64,000 nucleotides of DNA from Membranihabitans maritimus (GTDB lineage Bacteria > Bacteroidota > Bacteroidia > Chitinophagales > Saprospiraceae). The first letter of the stretch is position 1. The number at the start of each line of letters is the position of its first letter. Both the position numbers and the translations under genes were made by a program. The notes beneath the pieces were generated by a model. That model did no database searches and was not told the origin of the DNA. It worked only from the letters and a program-made list of their open reading frames with translations. The stretch is from positions 306,453 to 370,452 of the forward strand of contig NZ_JAJSLW010000004.1 of the NCBI RefSeq assembly GCF_021729145.1. Direction: 5' to 3'. Positions 26,207 through 36,387 of the stretch are shown here, in pieces.

Positions 26207-27508
26207 ATGAATATAACGGTTATAGGTACAGGATATGTAGGCTTGGTAACGGGAACTTGTTTTGCGGAAACAGGTAATCAAGTGGTATGTGTGGACATTG
26301 ATGAAGATAAAGTAGAAAGGATGAAACAGGGAGAAGTCCCTATTTATGAACCGGGGCTGGAAGCTTTGTTCGAACGAAATACCCGGCAAAAAAGACTGAG
26401 TTTCACTACTGACCTCAAAGCAGGAATACAGAAGGCTGAGGCCATATTCCTCGCCTTACCCACTCCACCGGGTGAAGATGGATCAGCAGACCTAACATAT
26501 ATATTGGGCGTAGCTGAACAGTTATCAAAAATTATTACTCGATATACGGTGATAGTTGATAAGAGTACAGTGCCGGTAGGTACTGCGGACAAAGTACATA
26601 ACACCCTTGCAAAACACCTCGACGAAAGCTTGTTCGATGTAGTATCCAACCCGGAATTCCTCAGGGAAGGCGTAGCTGTTGATGACTTCCTCAAACCAGA
26701 ACGAGTCGTGATAGGAACACAATCGGACAAAGCAAAAAGTCTGATGGAAAGGTTGTACAAGCCTTTTGTCCGGCAAGGGAATCCTATATATTTTATGGAT
26801 GAGAAATCAGCAGAAATGACCAAGTATGCAGCCAATAGTTTTCTGGCGACTAAAATTTCATTTATGAATGAAATTGCCAACCTGTGCGAAATCGTAGGAG
26901 CCAATGTAGACCATGTTCGCATCGGCGTCGGGTCGGATTCGCGAATTGGAAAAAGATTCCTGTTCCCGGGAGTAGGCTATGGGGGGTCCTGCTTTCCCAA
27001 GGATGTACAGGCTCTGGCCAGAACGGCCAACCAAAACAACTATGATTTCCAAATCCTGAATGCAGTAATGGATGTCAATGACCGGCAACGCAAAGTAATT
27101 GTTCAAAAAATATTGAGATATTTCGACAACGATATAGCCGGGAAAACTTTTGGAATCTGGGGGTTATCTTTCAAACCTAATACTGACGACATAAGAGAGG
27201 CTCCAGCCGTATATATCATTCAGGAGCTTCTGGAACATGGGGCTCGAATAAAAGCATATGACCCGGAAGCAATGGAGAATATCAATAGATTATTCGGAGA
27301 AAAAGTACAATTGTGCGATGACCAATACGAAGCTTTAATTGATGTCGATGCACTGGCAATAATTACAGAATGGAGTGTATTCCGGACACCAAGTTTTTCC
27401 GTAATGAAAGAATTGATGAAAGCTCCTGTAATTTTTGACGGAAGAAACTTATACGAGATGGACTTTATGAAAGATCAGGATTTCTATTACGAGAGCATAG
27501 GGCGATAA
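26207..27508 (+). CDS. ugd: UDP-glucose 6-dehydrogenase
   Basis: 433 residues. VIGTGYVGLVTGTCFAE at the N-terminus, ALPTPPGEDGSADLTY, the VVSNPEFLREG loop, and the catalytic cysteine in GYGGSCFPKDVQAL. The late WGLSFKPNTDDIREAP is also typical. It oxidises UDP-glucose to UDP-glucuronic acid. The next gene is a UDP-glucuronate decarboxylase, so part of the product likely becomes UDP-xylose; UDP-GlcA may also be used directly. Confidence 0.95.
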   Translation: MNITVIGTGYVGLVTGTCFAETGNQVVCVDIDEDKVERMKQGEVPIYEPGLEALFERNTRQKRLSFTTDLKAGIQKAEAIFLALPTPPGEDGSADLTYILGVAEQLSKIITRYTVIVDKSTVPVGTADKVHNTLAKHLDESLFDVVSNPEFLREGVAVDDFLKPERVVIGTQSDKAKSLMERLYKPFVRQGNPIYFMDEKSAEMTKYAANSFLATKISFMNEIANLCEIVGANVDHVRIGVGSDSRIGKRFLFPGVGYGGSCFPKDVQALARTANQNNYDFQILNAVMDVNDRQRKVIVQKILRYFDNDIAGKTFGIWGLSFKPNTDDIREAPAVYIIQELLEHGARIKAYDPEAMENINRLFGEKVQLCDDQYEALIDVDALAIITEWSVFRTPSFSVMKELMKAPVIFDGRNLYEMDFMKDQDFYYESIGR

Positions 27509-27567
27509 ACATAAATTAATCTGAAAGACATGAAGATGATACATGTAATATCTATCATTCCCAAGGG

Positions 27568-28524
27568 ATGAACAACCGAAAAAAAAGAATATTAATTACT
27601 GGAGCCGCAGGTTTTATCGGATCCCATTTGTGCGACCGTTTTATCCAAGATAATTACCATGTCGTAGGGATGGATAACTTAATCACCGGCGATTTACAAA
27701 ATATAGAACACCTATTTCCACTAGGAACTTTCGAATTTTACAAACATGATGTATCGAAGTTTGTACATGTTTCAGGAAAACTGGATTATATTTTACACTT
27801 CGCCTCTCCGGCAAGCCCTGTAGATTATTTGGAAATGCCTATCCAAACGTTGAAGGTCGGGTCCCTGGGCACACATAATTTGCTAGGACTGGCAAAAGCG
27901 AAAAAAGCCGTTTTCATGATCGCTTCCACATCGGAAGTTTATGGTGATCCCCTTGTCCATCCCCAACCCGAGGAATATTGGGGAAATGTAAACCCTATTG
28001 GCCCCAGAGGGGTATATGATGAGGCCAAAAGATTTCAGGAGTCAATGACTATGGCCTATCACCAGGTTCATGGAATTGATACACGAATCGCAAGAATATT
28101 CAATACATATGGACCCCGGATGCGTACAAAAGATGGAAGGGCATTACCCACATTTTTCACGCAAGCCGTTCAGGGCCGTACCCTCACCGTATATGGGGAC
28201 GGTAGCCAAACAAGATCATTTTGCTTTATTGATGACCTGGTTGAAGGAATAGTCAGACTATTAAAACATACATATTCAGCACCCGTTAACCTGGGGAATC
28301 CGGAAGAAATCACCATTTTGCAACTGGCGAATAAAATAATTCAAACGGTAGGGAATTCCAATGTAAAAATAAGCTTTCACCCCCTTCCCGAAGACGACCC
28401 CAAACGAAGAAAACCAGATATATCTAAAGCCAGAAAATTATTAAACTGGCAACCCAACAATTCTTTAAATGAGGGATTGTCATTAACATCGAAATATTTT
28501 AAGAAAAAAGTAACTACATATTAA
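27568..28524 (+). CDS. UDP-glucuronate decarboxylase (UDP-xylose synthase)
   Basis: 318 residues. [16 protein letters not shown], the [19 protein letters not shown] segment specific to UXS enzymes, [16 protein letters not shown], and the catalytic [11 protein letters not shown] followed by [11 protein letters not shown]. It converts UDP-glucuronic acid to UDP-xylose. It follows ugd at 60 bp, giving a two-step route from UDP-glucose to UDP-xylose. Confidence 0.93.
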   Translation: MNNRKKRILITGAAGFIGSHLCDRFIQDNYHVVGMDNLITGDLQNIEHLFPLGTFEFYKHDVSKFVHVSGKLDYILHFASPASPVDYLEMPIQTLKVGSLGTHNLLGLAKAKKAVFMIASTSEVYGDPLVHPQPEEYWGNVNPIGPRGVYDEAKRFQESMTMAYHQVHGIDTRIARIFNTYGPRMRTKDGRALPTFFTQAVQGRTLTVYGDGSQTRSFCFIDDLVEGIVRLLKHTYSAPVNLGNPEEITILQLANKIIQTVGNSNVKISFHPLPEDDPKRRKPDISKARKLLNWQPNNSLNEGLSLTSKYFKKKVTTY

Positions 28525-28664
28525 AATTTTTTATAATTTAACACTTGCATTTGCCAGGCTTTGGACCGGGTCACCAATGAATATTTAGGAAATTTACATT
28601 CATTGTAAGAAAAAAGACAACCCGTTTACCAACGTTGATTCTTTGTAACCCCAAATTATAACTG

Positions 28665-29561
28665 ATGAAATTTGCATTTGTCATCTTACATTACCAAACA
28701 TACAGCGATACATTAGATTGTGTAAATAGCTTGTCAATCGTCGATTATCCAAATGTGGAAATTGTTATTATTGACAATGGCTCTCCCAATAGAAGTGGAG
28801 ATCTACTCAAACACAAATTTTCAAATAATCCCAGGGTACACTTTCTTCCCAGCCAGACTAATGTAGGATTTGCCAGGGGAAACAATATTGGTTTTTATTA
28901 TGCTAAACATACATTACATTCGGATTTTATAGCTCTTATAAATAATGATACATTTATTGACGATGCCCTTTTTGTGACCAAAATTATCAATAAATACAAA
29001 CACTCTCCTTTTCATATTTTAGGCCCCAGGGTGATTTCATCCATTGATGGATCTGACCAAAGCCCCAGAACAAATAAAGATTGGAATAGGCAAAAATCAT
29101 TAGCTGAAAACGTAAAAATACTTCAGGCCAGAATTGACCACTACAAAAAAATGAAAGCACTCGCAAGCATCAACCTTGATACCACTTTCATAAAAATAAA
29201 GAAAAAAATATTTAGGAATTCATGGCTACCTTCCTCCGGGGAGGTTGCATATCATCCCTCACAAGAAATAGAAGATGTAAAAATTAATGGTTGTGCCATA
29301 ATATTTTCGCCTCTATATCTTGAAAAATATGAAGGTTTATACGATCGTACTTTTATGTATGGAGAAGAGTCCATACTCCACTATATTTCAAATAGAGACC
29401 AATTAAAAACTATTTATTTCCCAGATGTCATTTTGTACCACAAAGAATCTTCAAGCACCAAAACAGTTCTGAGGAACAAAGCAAAACGAAGAATCTTTTA
29501 TTATAAAAACTTTATACAGTCCAGGAGCGAGTTACTAAATTTGATGAAAGATGAATTGTAG
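28665..29561 (+). CDS. Glycosyltransferase family 2 (rhamnosyltransferase-like)
   Basis: 298 residues. GT-A fold: ILHYQTYSDTLDCVNSL, then VEIVIIDNGSPNRSG, NVGFARGNNIGFYYA, and the metal-binding region FIALINNDTFIDD. A KINGCAIIFSPLYLEKY segment and YGEESILHYI follow. The NVGFARGNN block places it with rhamnosyltransferase-like GT2 proteins. It probably adds one sugar to the lipid-linked repeat unit at the inner membrane. Its last 11 bp overlap the methyltransferase gene. Confidence 0.85.
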   Translation: MKFAFVILHYQTYSDTLDCVNSLSIVDYPNVEIVIIDNGSPNRSGDLLKHKFSNNPRVHFLPSQTNVGFARGNNIGFYYAKHTLHSDFIALINNDTFIDDALFVTKIINKYKHSPFHILGPRVISSIDGSDQSPRTNKDWNRQKSLAENVKILQARIDHYKKMKALASINLDTTFIKIKKKIFRNSWLPSSGEVAYHPSQEIEDVKINGCAIIFSPLYLEKYEGLYDRTFMYGEESILHYISNRDQLKTIYFPDVILYHKESSSTKTVLRNKAKRRIFYYKNFIQSRSELLNLMKDEL

Positions 29562-30501
29562 GATTTGTTCTGCCAGCGATCTCCTGGAAATTGAGACTAA
29601 AGAGATGATGTTTGGGACCAGAGAAGTCTTTATGTATGAAAAGTGCCAACACTGCGGTTCTTTACAAATTCAAAAGATTCCGGAAAACCTGGGGAAGTAT
29701 TATCCTGCTCATTACTATTCCTATAACGATAATGCGAAAGTGCAGGCATCGAAGTTCATCAATTCTTTGAAAGGTACATATGCTCATCTATACCTGGGGA
29801 CGAAAAAGGGCAGCCTGTTCCACGGATTATTAGAACAGGTTTATAAAGCAAACTTTTTAAGGCAATTTCAATTTCCGGGCATCACATTTGACTCCAAAAT
29901 TCTGGATGTAGGTTGTGGAAATGGTGCGAAATTGCAATATTTACACAGACATGGCTTTAAAAATCTCGAAGGTATTGAACCCTTTATTGACAAAGACCTA
30001 TTCTTTGAAAATGGGATAAGAGTATACAAAAGATCTGTTGAAGAACACGATGGAACGTATGATGTAATTATCCTTAATCATGTTTTTGAACACGTAGAAA
30101 ACCCCGGTGAAACACTTATTGGGTTATCTAGGTTATTGAATGAACAGGGTACCCTTATTATTGCCATGCCCGTAGCAGATTCCTATGCTGAAAAAGAATA
30201 CGGAGCTAATTGGATAGCAATGGACCCGCCTCGCCATCTACATATTTTTTCCGAAAAAGGAATGGTCGATTTTGTAGAAAAATTCGGATATACAATCAAA
30301 TCTGTTTTATACAATAGCACCGAAAAGCAATTTATCGGAAGTGAACTTTTCAAGCAAGGGATACCACTCATTTCCGAAAAAAATAATTCGGGAAGCATAT
30401 TCACAAAGTCACAAGTTAAAGAATTTCGAAAACGGGCGAAAAAACTGAATAATCGGAGAGAAGGAGATGCCGCTGCCTATTACCTGAAAAAATTGAATTG
30501 A
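29551..30501 (+). CDS. SAM-dependent methyltransferase with N-terminal zinc-ribbon-like motif
   Basis: 316 residues. The N-terminus has two cysteine pairs (CRICSAS and CQHCGS) that look like a small zinc-binding site. The Rossmann core follows at about residue 110 with ILDVGCGNGAKLQYL, then VIILNHVFEHVENP and LLNEQGTLIIAMP. Such proteins in polysaccharide clusters methylate sugars. The 11-bp overlap with the GT2 gene and 9-bp gap to the flippase suggest one operon. Confidence 0.85.
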   Translation: MNCRICSASDLLEIETKEMMFGTREVFMYEKCQHCGSLQIQKIPENLGKYYPAHYYSYNDNAKVQASKFINSLKGTYAHLYLGTKKGSLFHGLLEQVYKANFLRQFQFPGITFDSKILDVGCGNGAKLQYLHRHGFKNLEGIEPFIDKDLFFENGIRVYKRSVEEHDGTYDVIILNHVFEHVENPGETLIGLSRLLNEQGTLIIAMPVADSYAEKEYGANWIAMDPPRHLHIFSEKGMVDFVEKFGYTIKSVLYNSTEKQFIGSELFKQGIPLISEKNNSGSIFTKSQVKEFRKRAKKLNNRREGDAAAYYLKKLN

Positions 30502-30510
30502 AAGATCTTC

Positions 30511-31995
30511 ATGAACTCCATCAAGAGACAAAGTCTTAAAACATTCATAGTAGAAGGGCTGGGGATATTTATCGGATTTTTCAGTTTATTATTTATTTAT
30601 CCATTAGGTGATGAGATTTTCGGTTATATGCAATTTCTATACAGTTCCGGGAATCTTCTCATCCCCATACTCGGCATGGGAATCCCTGTTGCTCTGTTAA
30701 AGTTTATACCCTATGAGGTTCAGGAAGATAAAAATAGATTCCTGATCAAAATGGTTATATACTCTTTTATCACGACCTTGATTTTTGTCCTTCTATTTTT
30801 ATCCTTCAAAAAATATATTTACCACAACCTTGACAAATTGGATTTCGACATTGCATTGTTACAATCCAATGAAAAAATTATTTTTTTTACTGGCTTTGTT
30901 ATGGTCCAGTCTGGAATATTAATCTCGTTTTTAAGCCATTTTAATCGCATTGCCACCCCTTCACTTATTCGTGACCTGGGATACAAGTTAGTTCTCCCCG
31001 TCACCGTACTACTATTTTACTTTGGATGGGTTCCCCTGGAATTTGGAGCAAAGGCGTTGTTGTTTTTTACCATTGGGGTATTCATCACACTCCTAGCGTA
31101 TTCTATTCATCAAAAATTCATTACATTTTCCCTTCCCCAAAAGAGTCTTAAAATTGATTTTTCCCGGGAAATTCTTGCTTTTATGCTTTTTTCCAGTTTA
31201 GGCAGCATAAGCTCCATTATAGCATTCAGGATTGATGTAATTATGGTTGGAACGTTAATAAGCCTGACAGGAACGGCGTTATATTCAAAGATCTTAATTC
31301 TTTCAAATGTTATTGAAATTCCCGGTAGAGTATTAAACAAGACCCTATCACCTGCTATTTCAAATGCGTGGTCCCAAAACAATACCGAACTCATTAAAAA
31401 ATTTTATCAAAACGCATCTGTAAATATGTTGGCAGGCGGAATCTACCTGTTCCTTGTATTATGGTTTATATACGACGACTTAATCAGTATATCCTCCAAC
31501 CCGCAATCTTTTGAAGGTGGAAAAATCCTGTTTTTGGTTCTTGGATTAGGGAAATTAATTGATTTGGCAACCGGAATAAATAACGCTATCCTGGGCTATT
31601 CTCCCTCTTACAAAGTTAATTTTATATTTATACTATTATTGGGTTCAACGAATATCGTATTAAATTACTTTTTGATTCAGCGTTTTGACATATTGGGTGC
31701 TGCCTATTCCACATTTATAGCGTATCTCTTATTCAATACTTTGAAATTCATATACCTGTTGGTGAAATACAAGTTAAGCCCATTTTCACTTCCATTAATG
31801 CACTTGATATTGTTAGGGGCAGTAACATTCCTCACCCTCTATTTTATTGATTTTGGACAGGTCTACATAAATATTATAGGTAAGCCAGTAATTATTTCCG
31901 TTTTGGTCTTCACCGGTCTATTTTATTTTAAAATATCACCGGAGTTTATTGAAATATGCAAGACATATTATGCTAAAATAGGACTCCGTAATTAA
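30511..31995 (+). CDS. Wzx-type oligosaccharide flippase (first of two)
   Basis: 494 residues with about 14 predicted membrane segments, for example LGIFIGFFSLLFIYPLGDEIF near the start. The MOP-superfamily pattern of helices and the DVIMVGTLISLTGTALYSK segment are seen. It should flip undecaprenyl-linked repeat units across the inner membrane. A second flippase is encoded at 37339, so the region may serve two polymers or two lineages of the same function. Confidence 0.88.
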   Translation: MNSIKRQSLKTFIVEGLGIFIGFFSLLFIYPLGDEIFGYMQFLYSSGNLLIPILGMGIPVALLKFIPYEVQEDKNRFLIKMVIYSFITTLIFVLLFLSFKKYIYHNLDKLDFDIALLQSNEKIIFFTGFVMVQSGILISFLSHFNRIATPSLIRDLGYKLVLPVTVLLFYFGWVPLEFGAKALLFFTIGVFITLLAYSIHQKFITFSLPQKSLKIDFSREILAFMLFSSLGSISSIIAFRIDVIMVGTLISLTGTALYSKILILSNVIEIPGRVLNKTLSPAISNAWSQNNTELIKKFYQNASVNMLAGGIYLFLVLWFIYDDLISISSNPQSFEGGKILFLVLGLGKLIDLATGINNAILGYSPSYKVNFIFILLLGSTNIVLNYFLIQRFDILGAAYSTFIAYLLFNTLKFIYLLVKYKLSPFSLPLMHLILLGAVTFLTLYFIDFGQVYINIIGKPVIISVLVFTGLFYFKISPEFIEICKTYYAKIGLRN

Positions 31996-32019
31996 GCTAA
32001 AAAATGATTATCATTAATA

Positions 32020-32616
32020 ATGAAAAAAAATAGTAAAAGCTACTTTGCACATGACACAGCGGTGATAGATCCGGGTAGCACAATTGGTAAGGACACAAAA
32101 ATTTGGCATTTTTCTCACATAATGCCAGAATCCCATATCGGGGAGAAGTGCAATATTGGTCAAAATGTAGTTGTTTCGCCCAATGTAACCCTGGGCAACA
32201 ATGTAAAAGTTCAAAACAATGTTTCTATATATTCCGGTGTTATTTGTGAAGATGATGTATTCCTGGGACCGTCAATGGTATTTACTAATATCGTAAATCC
32301 GAGAAGCCATGTTGTACGGCGTGACAAATATGCATCTACTGTAGTGAAAAAAGGTGCCAGCATTGGGGCTAATGCAACTATTGTATGTGGTGTCGAGATT
32401 GGGGAGTTCGCTTTTATTGGAGCCGGTGCCGTCATTACCAAAAACATTAAGCCTTATGAATTATGGGTAGGGAACCCTGCCAAACATATTGGTTGGATGT
32501 CTAAATTTGGTCATCGAATGAAATTTAACAATGATAACCGATTTCAATGCCCGGAAGGCAAAGACTGGTATATTTTAACCAATAATGAAGTACGACCGGT
32601 TAATTCCGATATGTAA
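32020..32616 (+). CDS. WbpD/WlbB-like amino-sugar N-acetyltransferase (left-handed beta-helix)
   Basis: 198 residues of hexapeptide repeats: VIDPGSTIGKDTKIWHFSHI, NIGQNVVVSPNVTLGNNVKV, then SIGANATIVCGVEIGEFAFI. The KIWHFSHI start and FTNIVNPRSHV loop match WbpD/WlbB, which acetylates the 3-amino group of UDP-2-acetamido-3-amino-2,3-dideoxy-glucuronic acid. The WbpB-like oxidoreductase gene follows after 32 bp. The aminotransferase of that route (WbpE) is not obvious next to it. Confidence 0.88.
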   Translation: MKKNSKSYFAHDTAVIDPGSTIGKDTKIWHFSHIMPESHIGEKCNIGQNVVVSPNVTLGNNVKVQNNVSIYSGVICEDDVFLGPSMVFTNIVNPRSHVVRRDKYASTVVKKGASIGANATIVCGVEIGEFAFIGAGAVITKNIKPYELWVGNPAKHIGWMSKFGHRMKFNNDNRFQCPEGKDWYILTNNEVRPVNSDM

Positions 32617-32648
32617 TCTCATTTTTCAAAAAACCAATTGGATCCAGC

Positions 32649-33620
32649 ATGAAAAATTACGCTTTACTCGGAGCTGCCGGATATATTGCCCCTCGACATA
32701 TGAAGGCTATCAAAGAATCAGGTGGCAACCTCGTCGCGGCACTGGACCCCTGTGATTCCGTAGGTGTCATAGACTCCTTCTTTCCTGAAGCAGATTTTTT
32801 CACAGAATTTGAAAGATTTGATAGGCATTTGGATAAATTAATCCGTAATGATATCTCTATCGATTATTTAGTCATATGTTCGCCTAATTATTTACACGAC
32901 GCTCATATACGGTTTGGCTTGCGGATCGGTGCGAATGTGATTTGTGAAAAACCATTGGTTCTCAACCCCTGGAATGTAGATGCTCTGGAACATGTAGAAA
33001 ATGAAACGGGGCAAAGAATATTCAACATACTTCAATTGCGACTTCATCCCGAAGTAATCAAATTAAAAGATACCGTAGACCATTCACCCGAAAGCAAGGT
33101 TTTTGATATCGACCTTACCTATCTCACTTCACGGGGTAAATGGTATTATGCAAGCTGGAAGGGTGACTCTTCAAAATCGGGAGGAATCGCTACCAATATT
33201 GGCATTCATTTTTTTGATATGTTACTATGGATATTTGGGCCCCCGGTTGAAATTGAAGTTCATATAAATTCTCACGACCGGGCAGCTGGATACCTCCGTC
33301 TTCAAAAGGCAAGAGTAAGATGGTTTTTAAGCATCAATTATAATCTCATTCCAGAAAACATAAAGCGAACCGGAGCACGGACCTATCGTTCCCTTACCCT
33401 CAATGACAGGGAGTTTGAATTCAGCGGGGGATTCACTGACCTTCATGACAAGAGCTATGAAACCATTTTACAGGGGAAAGGCTTTGGGATTAATGAAGTT
33501 CGACCGGCTATAGAACTGGCACATACCATTCGTAATAATGCAGTATCTCCCCTTTCCGGGAATCACCATCCACTATCGGAAGAACCTCTGAGCAGGCATC
33601 CTTTTGAGAGAGGGGATTAA
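32649..33620 (+). CDS. WbpB/WlbA-like Gfo/Idh/MocA oxidoreductase
   Basis: 323 residues. YALLGAAGYIAPRHMKAIKE at the N-terminus is the signature of WlbA/WbpB. CSPNYLHDAHIRFGL, CEKPLVLNPWN and QLRLHPEV follow, then GGIATNIGIHFFDML. It oxidises C3 of UDP-GlcNAcA to the 3-keto sugar, which is then aminated. With the WbpA-type dehydrogenase at 22749 and WbpD-like enzyme at 32020, this gives most of the route to a 2,3-diamino uronic acid. Confidence 0.9.
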   Translation: MKNYALLGAAGYIAPRHMKAIKESGGNLVAALDPCDSVGVIDSFFPEADFFTEFERFDRHLDKLIRNDISIDYLVICSPNYLHDAHIRFGLRIGANVICEKPLVLNPWNVDALEHVENETGQRIFNILQLRLHPEVIKLKDTVDHSPESKVFDIDLTYLTSRGKWYYASWKGDSSKSGGIATNIGIHFFDMLLWIFGPPVEIEVHINSHDRAAGYLRLQKARVRWFLSINYNLIPENIKRTGARTYRSLTLNDREFEFSGGFTDLHDKSYETILQGKGFGINEVRPAIELAHTIRNNAVSPLSGNHHPLSEEPLSRHPFERGD

Positions 33621-34011
33621 ATACAGATCTGAAATCATTAATTTTAGGACTCGGCATCCATTCCAAAATTACGGATCAGTGAGCCTGAGAGAGCATTGTG
33701 AAAAGCGGATTTCTGAGCCAAAACTATTTTAATCAGGCTCGGCAATCTTCTCAAGCTTATGCCATAGGCATCCCGTTGGGGCCGATCCTTCGAAAATATT
33801 TAAATTTATGAATCGGGGAGCCTGAATAAACATCTTGAAGAGCGGATCCCGGCGCCGTATCTTCCAAGTTCGGAAGACTTACGGATATCTCTTCAGGCAG
33901 AGGTGCTTCAGAGCCAATACTTACGTTCAATAAACAAAAGTTTTTAACTTTGTGTTTTTTGGAAGAATGGGAAGCTAAAAAAGGCAAAAATTGCCAGTAA
34001 TCACATAAGAA
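33621..34011. repeat. 391-bp gap with two copies of a dispersed repeat
   Basis: No gene seen. A unit opening AGGACTCGGCATCCATTCC at 33646 and a related one opening AGGCTCGGCAATCTTCTC at 33735 resemble, by eye, the repeats after the glycosyltransferase tails at 61057 and 63795, including ACGGATC and GAGCCTGAG. A second partial match (GGGAGCCTGAATAAACATC, then GAAGAGCGGATC) lies near 33817-33850. These look like degenerate members of one repetitive intergenic family. Confidence 0.5.
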
Positions 34012-36120
34012 ATGGAACAAGACCGAACCACATCTGATCAACTATTTGGGCAAAGTCCTCCTATGGAGCAAATTTTGCTAAATAACTCTGCAGAAAGTGT
34101 TCGAGAAAGGATACAGCTAATAAGAATTCTAAGTCGTTCCAGTACATTACCTAAAATAAGTAATATACATATTCGATCTGTTCACTCCAGGCCAGACATA
34201 TTCTTTATCAATCCCGGGCAATCCATCAACATTGGGGTCAACCTTCTCTCTAGCCCCATAGCTACGCTCTTTTGTCTGAGATATGGGATAGAATGGCAAA
34301 TTTGGTATAAAAGACTACCAAAAGACAAAATGGATGTCCGGATCTGTGACCTGGCAGCATGTAGGGTTGCAGCAAAATTTTACGAATTAACGCCCAAGGA
34401 AGACAAAAAGGTAATTGACCAATTACCTCCAGATATTGTGAATATCATTTTAAAATTCAACGATCATTTTATTCCTTCCCTTGAGAAAAGTGACTTTGAG
34501 ATTTTAGGTCAATTACACAATCGGCCCTATCCAGAATACGATTTGGATCCGGACCTGGTCGATGTATTATTTTATCTGGCCAAGCCTTCAGAGTCACTGT
34601 TAATGTCTGGTGGCGACCTAAGAATGAATGTAGACCCGGAAGCCCTGTTAAACGTCTACGGATGCAGGCCATTCCCCCGGCCGGAAGCATACACTTTTGC
34701 CTCTTCTACTGCTACGTCTGTATCAAATGTTGCTTTCAACCATACTGAAATAAAAAGGGAAGTACTTATTAGAAACAGCCTGAAAAAAGATATTCAAAAC
34801 ACCATTGTTTCATTCCCTGCCGAAGTCAAAAGCAAATTAAAAAAAGTACTATCAATACCATCATCCTCCGGGCTAATCATGGCACCATCCGGCACAGATA
34901 TTTCATTGCGTATCGCCGGTATGTGTCAATCCGTTTTCGCTAATGAAGTCGTACATATCCTTGTAGCTTCAGATGAAACGGGAAGCGGTGTGCCACTTGC
35001 TCTCGCCGGTCAACATTTCTCAGATACAACTGCTTGTGGTTATGATGTAAAAAGAGGGGAATGGGTAGATGGCTTTAGAAAAACAGATGTCCATACAATA
35101 ACTCTACGAGATGAAGCGGGTAGTCTCAAAGATCCCGAGGTAATCGACATAGAAATAAGCCATACCATTAAAGAAGTTTTGGAAGGTGGCCGGCAACCGG
35201 TCCTGCATATAATGGACCAATCCAAATTAGGTTTTTCTGCCCCCGGAAAAAAAAGCATTCAAAATATCCAGAAGGAATTTGGAAACAACGTATTGATGGT
35301 TGTTGACAATTCCCAATTACGAATGGACCATGAAGAATTAAAGTGGTACCTTGAAAGGGAAATACTTATGACGATTACGGGATCAAAGTTTTTTACCGGT
35401 CCCCCCTTTAGCGGAGCACTTATCATACCCAAAAAATTAAATGAAAAATGGGGAAAACAGCAAATCAATCTTCCCGAAGGACTTTTTGAATACGCCCATG
35501 TAAATGAATGGCCAGAAACCTGGAAGATTAATTCGGAATTCCCCCGGGGAATCAATTTTGGAATGTACCTGAGGTGGTATGCCTCTATTGTGGAAATGGA
35601 ACGGTATTTCCAAACTCCTGTAACGCTGAGGCACCTCGGTATTGAAATGTTTTGCGAACACGTAAAAGAAAGCATTTCGCAAGCCGGTTTTCTGGAACTA
35701 ATAAACGAGTACAATACAAACCAGGACGAAAAGAACACAGTCGAAAATACTGGCAGCAGAAGGACTATATTTCCATTTTTTGTAAAAACAGGTAATCGTA
35801 TTCTTTCACTGGACGAAGTGAAGAAGGTATATCAATTGCTAAATAAAAATCTCACTCCGTTATTGACCAATCAATCCGATGACAGTAAACGTCTTTCCGC
35901 CCAGGTATGCCACATAGGTCAACCGGTAAAATCCACTCATTCCAATGGCACCATTAGTGGGTATATACGTATAAGCCTTGGTTCCCGTGTTATATCCGAA
36001 AGTTGGAAAGATCGGGATGTAAGTATCTTTTTCCAAAAGATCGAAGACCAGATGAACCAGGTGGATATTATCATTCGCAAATTGGAAATGATACTGAACC
36101 ATCCGGAGTGGTTTGAGTGA
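34012..36120 (+). CDS. Large uncharacterised protein with PLP-dependent aminotransferase-like fold
   Basis: 702 residues. I do not recognise a named family. Residues 1-250 have no clear motif. From about 275 a type I PLP-enzyme pattern appears: SSGLIMAPSGTDISLRIAGM (cofactor phosphate-binding loop type), then VLMVVDNSQLRMD (aspartate that would pair with the pyridine nitrogen), then TITGSKFFTGPPFSGALI near residue 456, where Lys would hold PLP. This order is like class V aminotransferase-fold enzymes. It follows the WbpB-like gene, so it might supply the missing amino-transfer step, but its length and N-terminal region are unusual. It is followed at once by the RAYT repeat element. Confidence 0.7.
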   Translation: MEQDRTTSDQLFGQSPPMEQILLNNSAESVRERIQLIRILSRSSTLPKISNIHIRSVHSRPDIFFINPGQSINIGVNLLSSPIATLFCLRYGIEWQIWYKRLPKDKMDVRICDLAACRVAAKFYELTPKEDKKVIDQLPPDIVNIILKFNDHFIPSLEKSDFEILGQLHNRPYPEYDLDPDLVDVLFYLAKPSESLLMSGGDLRMNVDPEALLNVYGCRPFPRPEAYTFASSTATSVSNVAFNHTEIKREVLIRNSLKKDIQNTIVSFPAEVKSKLKKVLSIPSSSGLIMAPSGTDISLRIAGMCQSVFANEVVHILVASDETGSGVPLALAGQHFSDTTACGYDVKRGEWVDGFRKTDVHTITLRDEAGSLKDPEVIDIEISHTIKEVLEGGRQPVLHIMDQSKLGFSAPGKKSIQNIQKEFGNNVLMVVDNSQLRMDHEELKWYLEREILMTITGSKFFTGPPFSGALIIPKKLNEKWGKQQINLPEGLFEYAHVNEWPETWKINSEFPRGINFGMYLRWYASIVEMERYFQTPVTLRHLGIEMFCEHVKESISQAGFLELINEYNTNQDEKNTVENTGSRRTIFPFFVKTGNRILSLDEVKKVYQLLNKNLTPLLTNQSDDSKRLSAQVCHIGQPVKSTHSNGTISGYIRISLGSRVISESWKDRDVSIFFQKIEDQMNQVDIIIRKLEMILNHPEWFE

Positions 36121-36138
36121 ATTGTGCAGGTTCCACAG

Positions 36139-36296
36139 GCTATATGGCTCACCAGGCTTCCCTCCCGCTCGTCCATAAAGGGATCGCTAAGCCGCGATCA
36201 GGCTTTCGAGCTACACGGCTCACCAACCCTGGCTACGCTCCATCCGCATGCGCGGGTTAGCGATCCTCAGCACAACAGATCGTCTCAAAGGGATCA
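36139..36296. repeat. Left flanking repeat of RAYT-1
   Basis: Bases 36139-36211 are identical to 37032-37104 on the other side of the transposase (73 bp). A second block (36212-36296, opening TACACGGCTCACCAACCCT) matches 37143-37226 imperfectly. The repeat contains a GATCGC/GCGATC hairpin (about 36182-36199) and GGCTCACCA motifs. It has the structure of a REP-type non-autonomous repeat served by the adjacent tyrosine transposase. Confidence 0.8.
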
Positions 36297-36387
36297 CTTA
36301 GTGGCTAGATCGCAAAAAATCCTGGGGAAGCCAGGTCTGGCCCTGCAGGGATGCCTTCTACACGAACCAAATGAAAACAAACAAATA

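Noticed and set aside
32020..33620. WbpD/WbpB-like pair together with the 42272 aminotransferase as a complete WbpA-B-E-D route
   Set aside because: The 42272 enzyme starts like VioA enzymes and lies 8.6 kb away in a different, REP-flanked block, so I did not name it wbpE; the possibility remains open.
36124..36387. N-terminal extension of the RAYT-1 frame
   Set aside because: The extra 88 codons consist of the flanking REP repeat; family members start near MKIDYWHKFEHGG.
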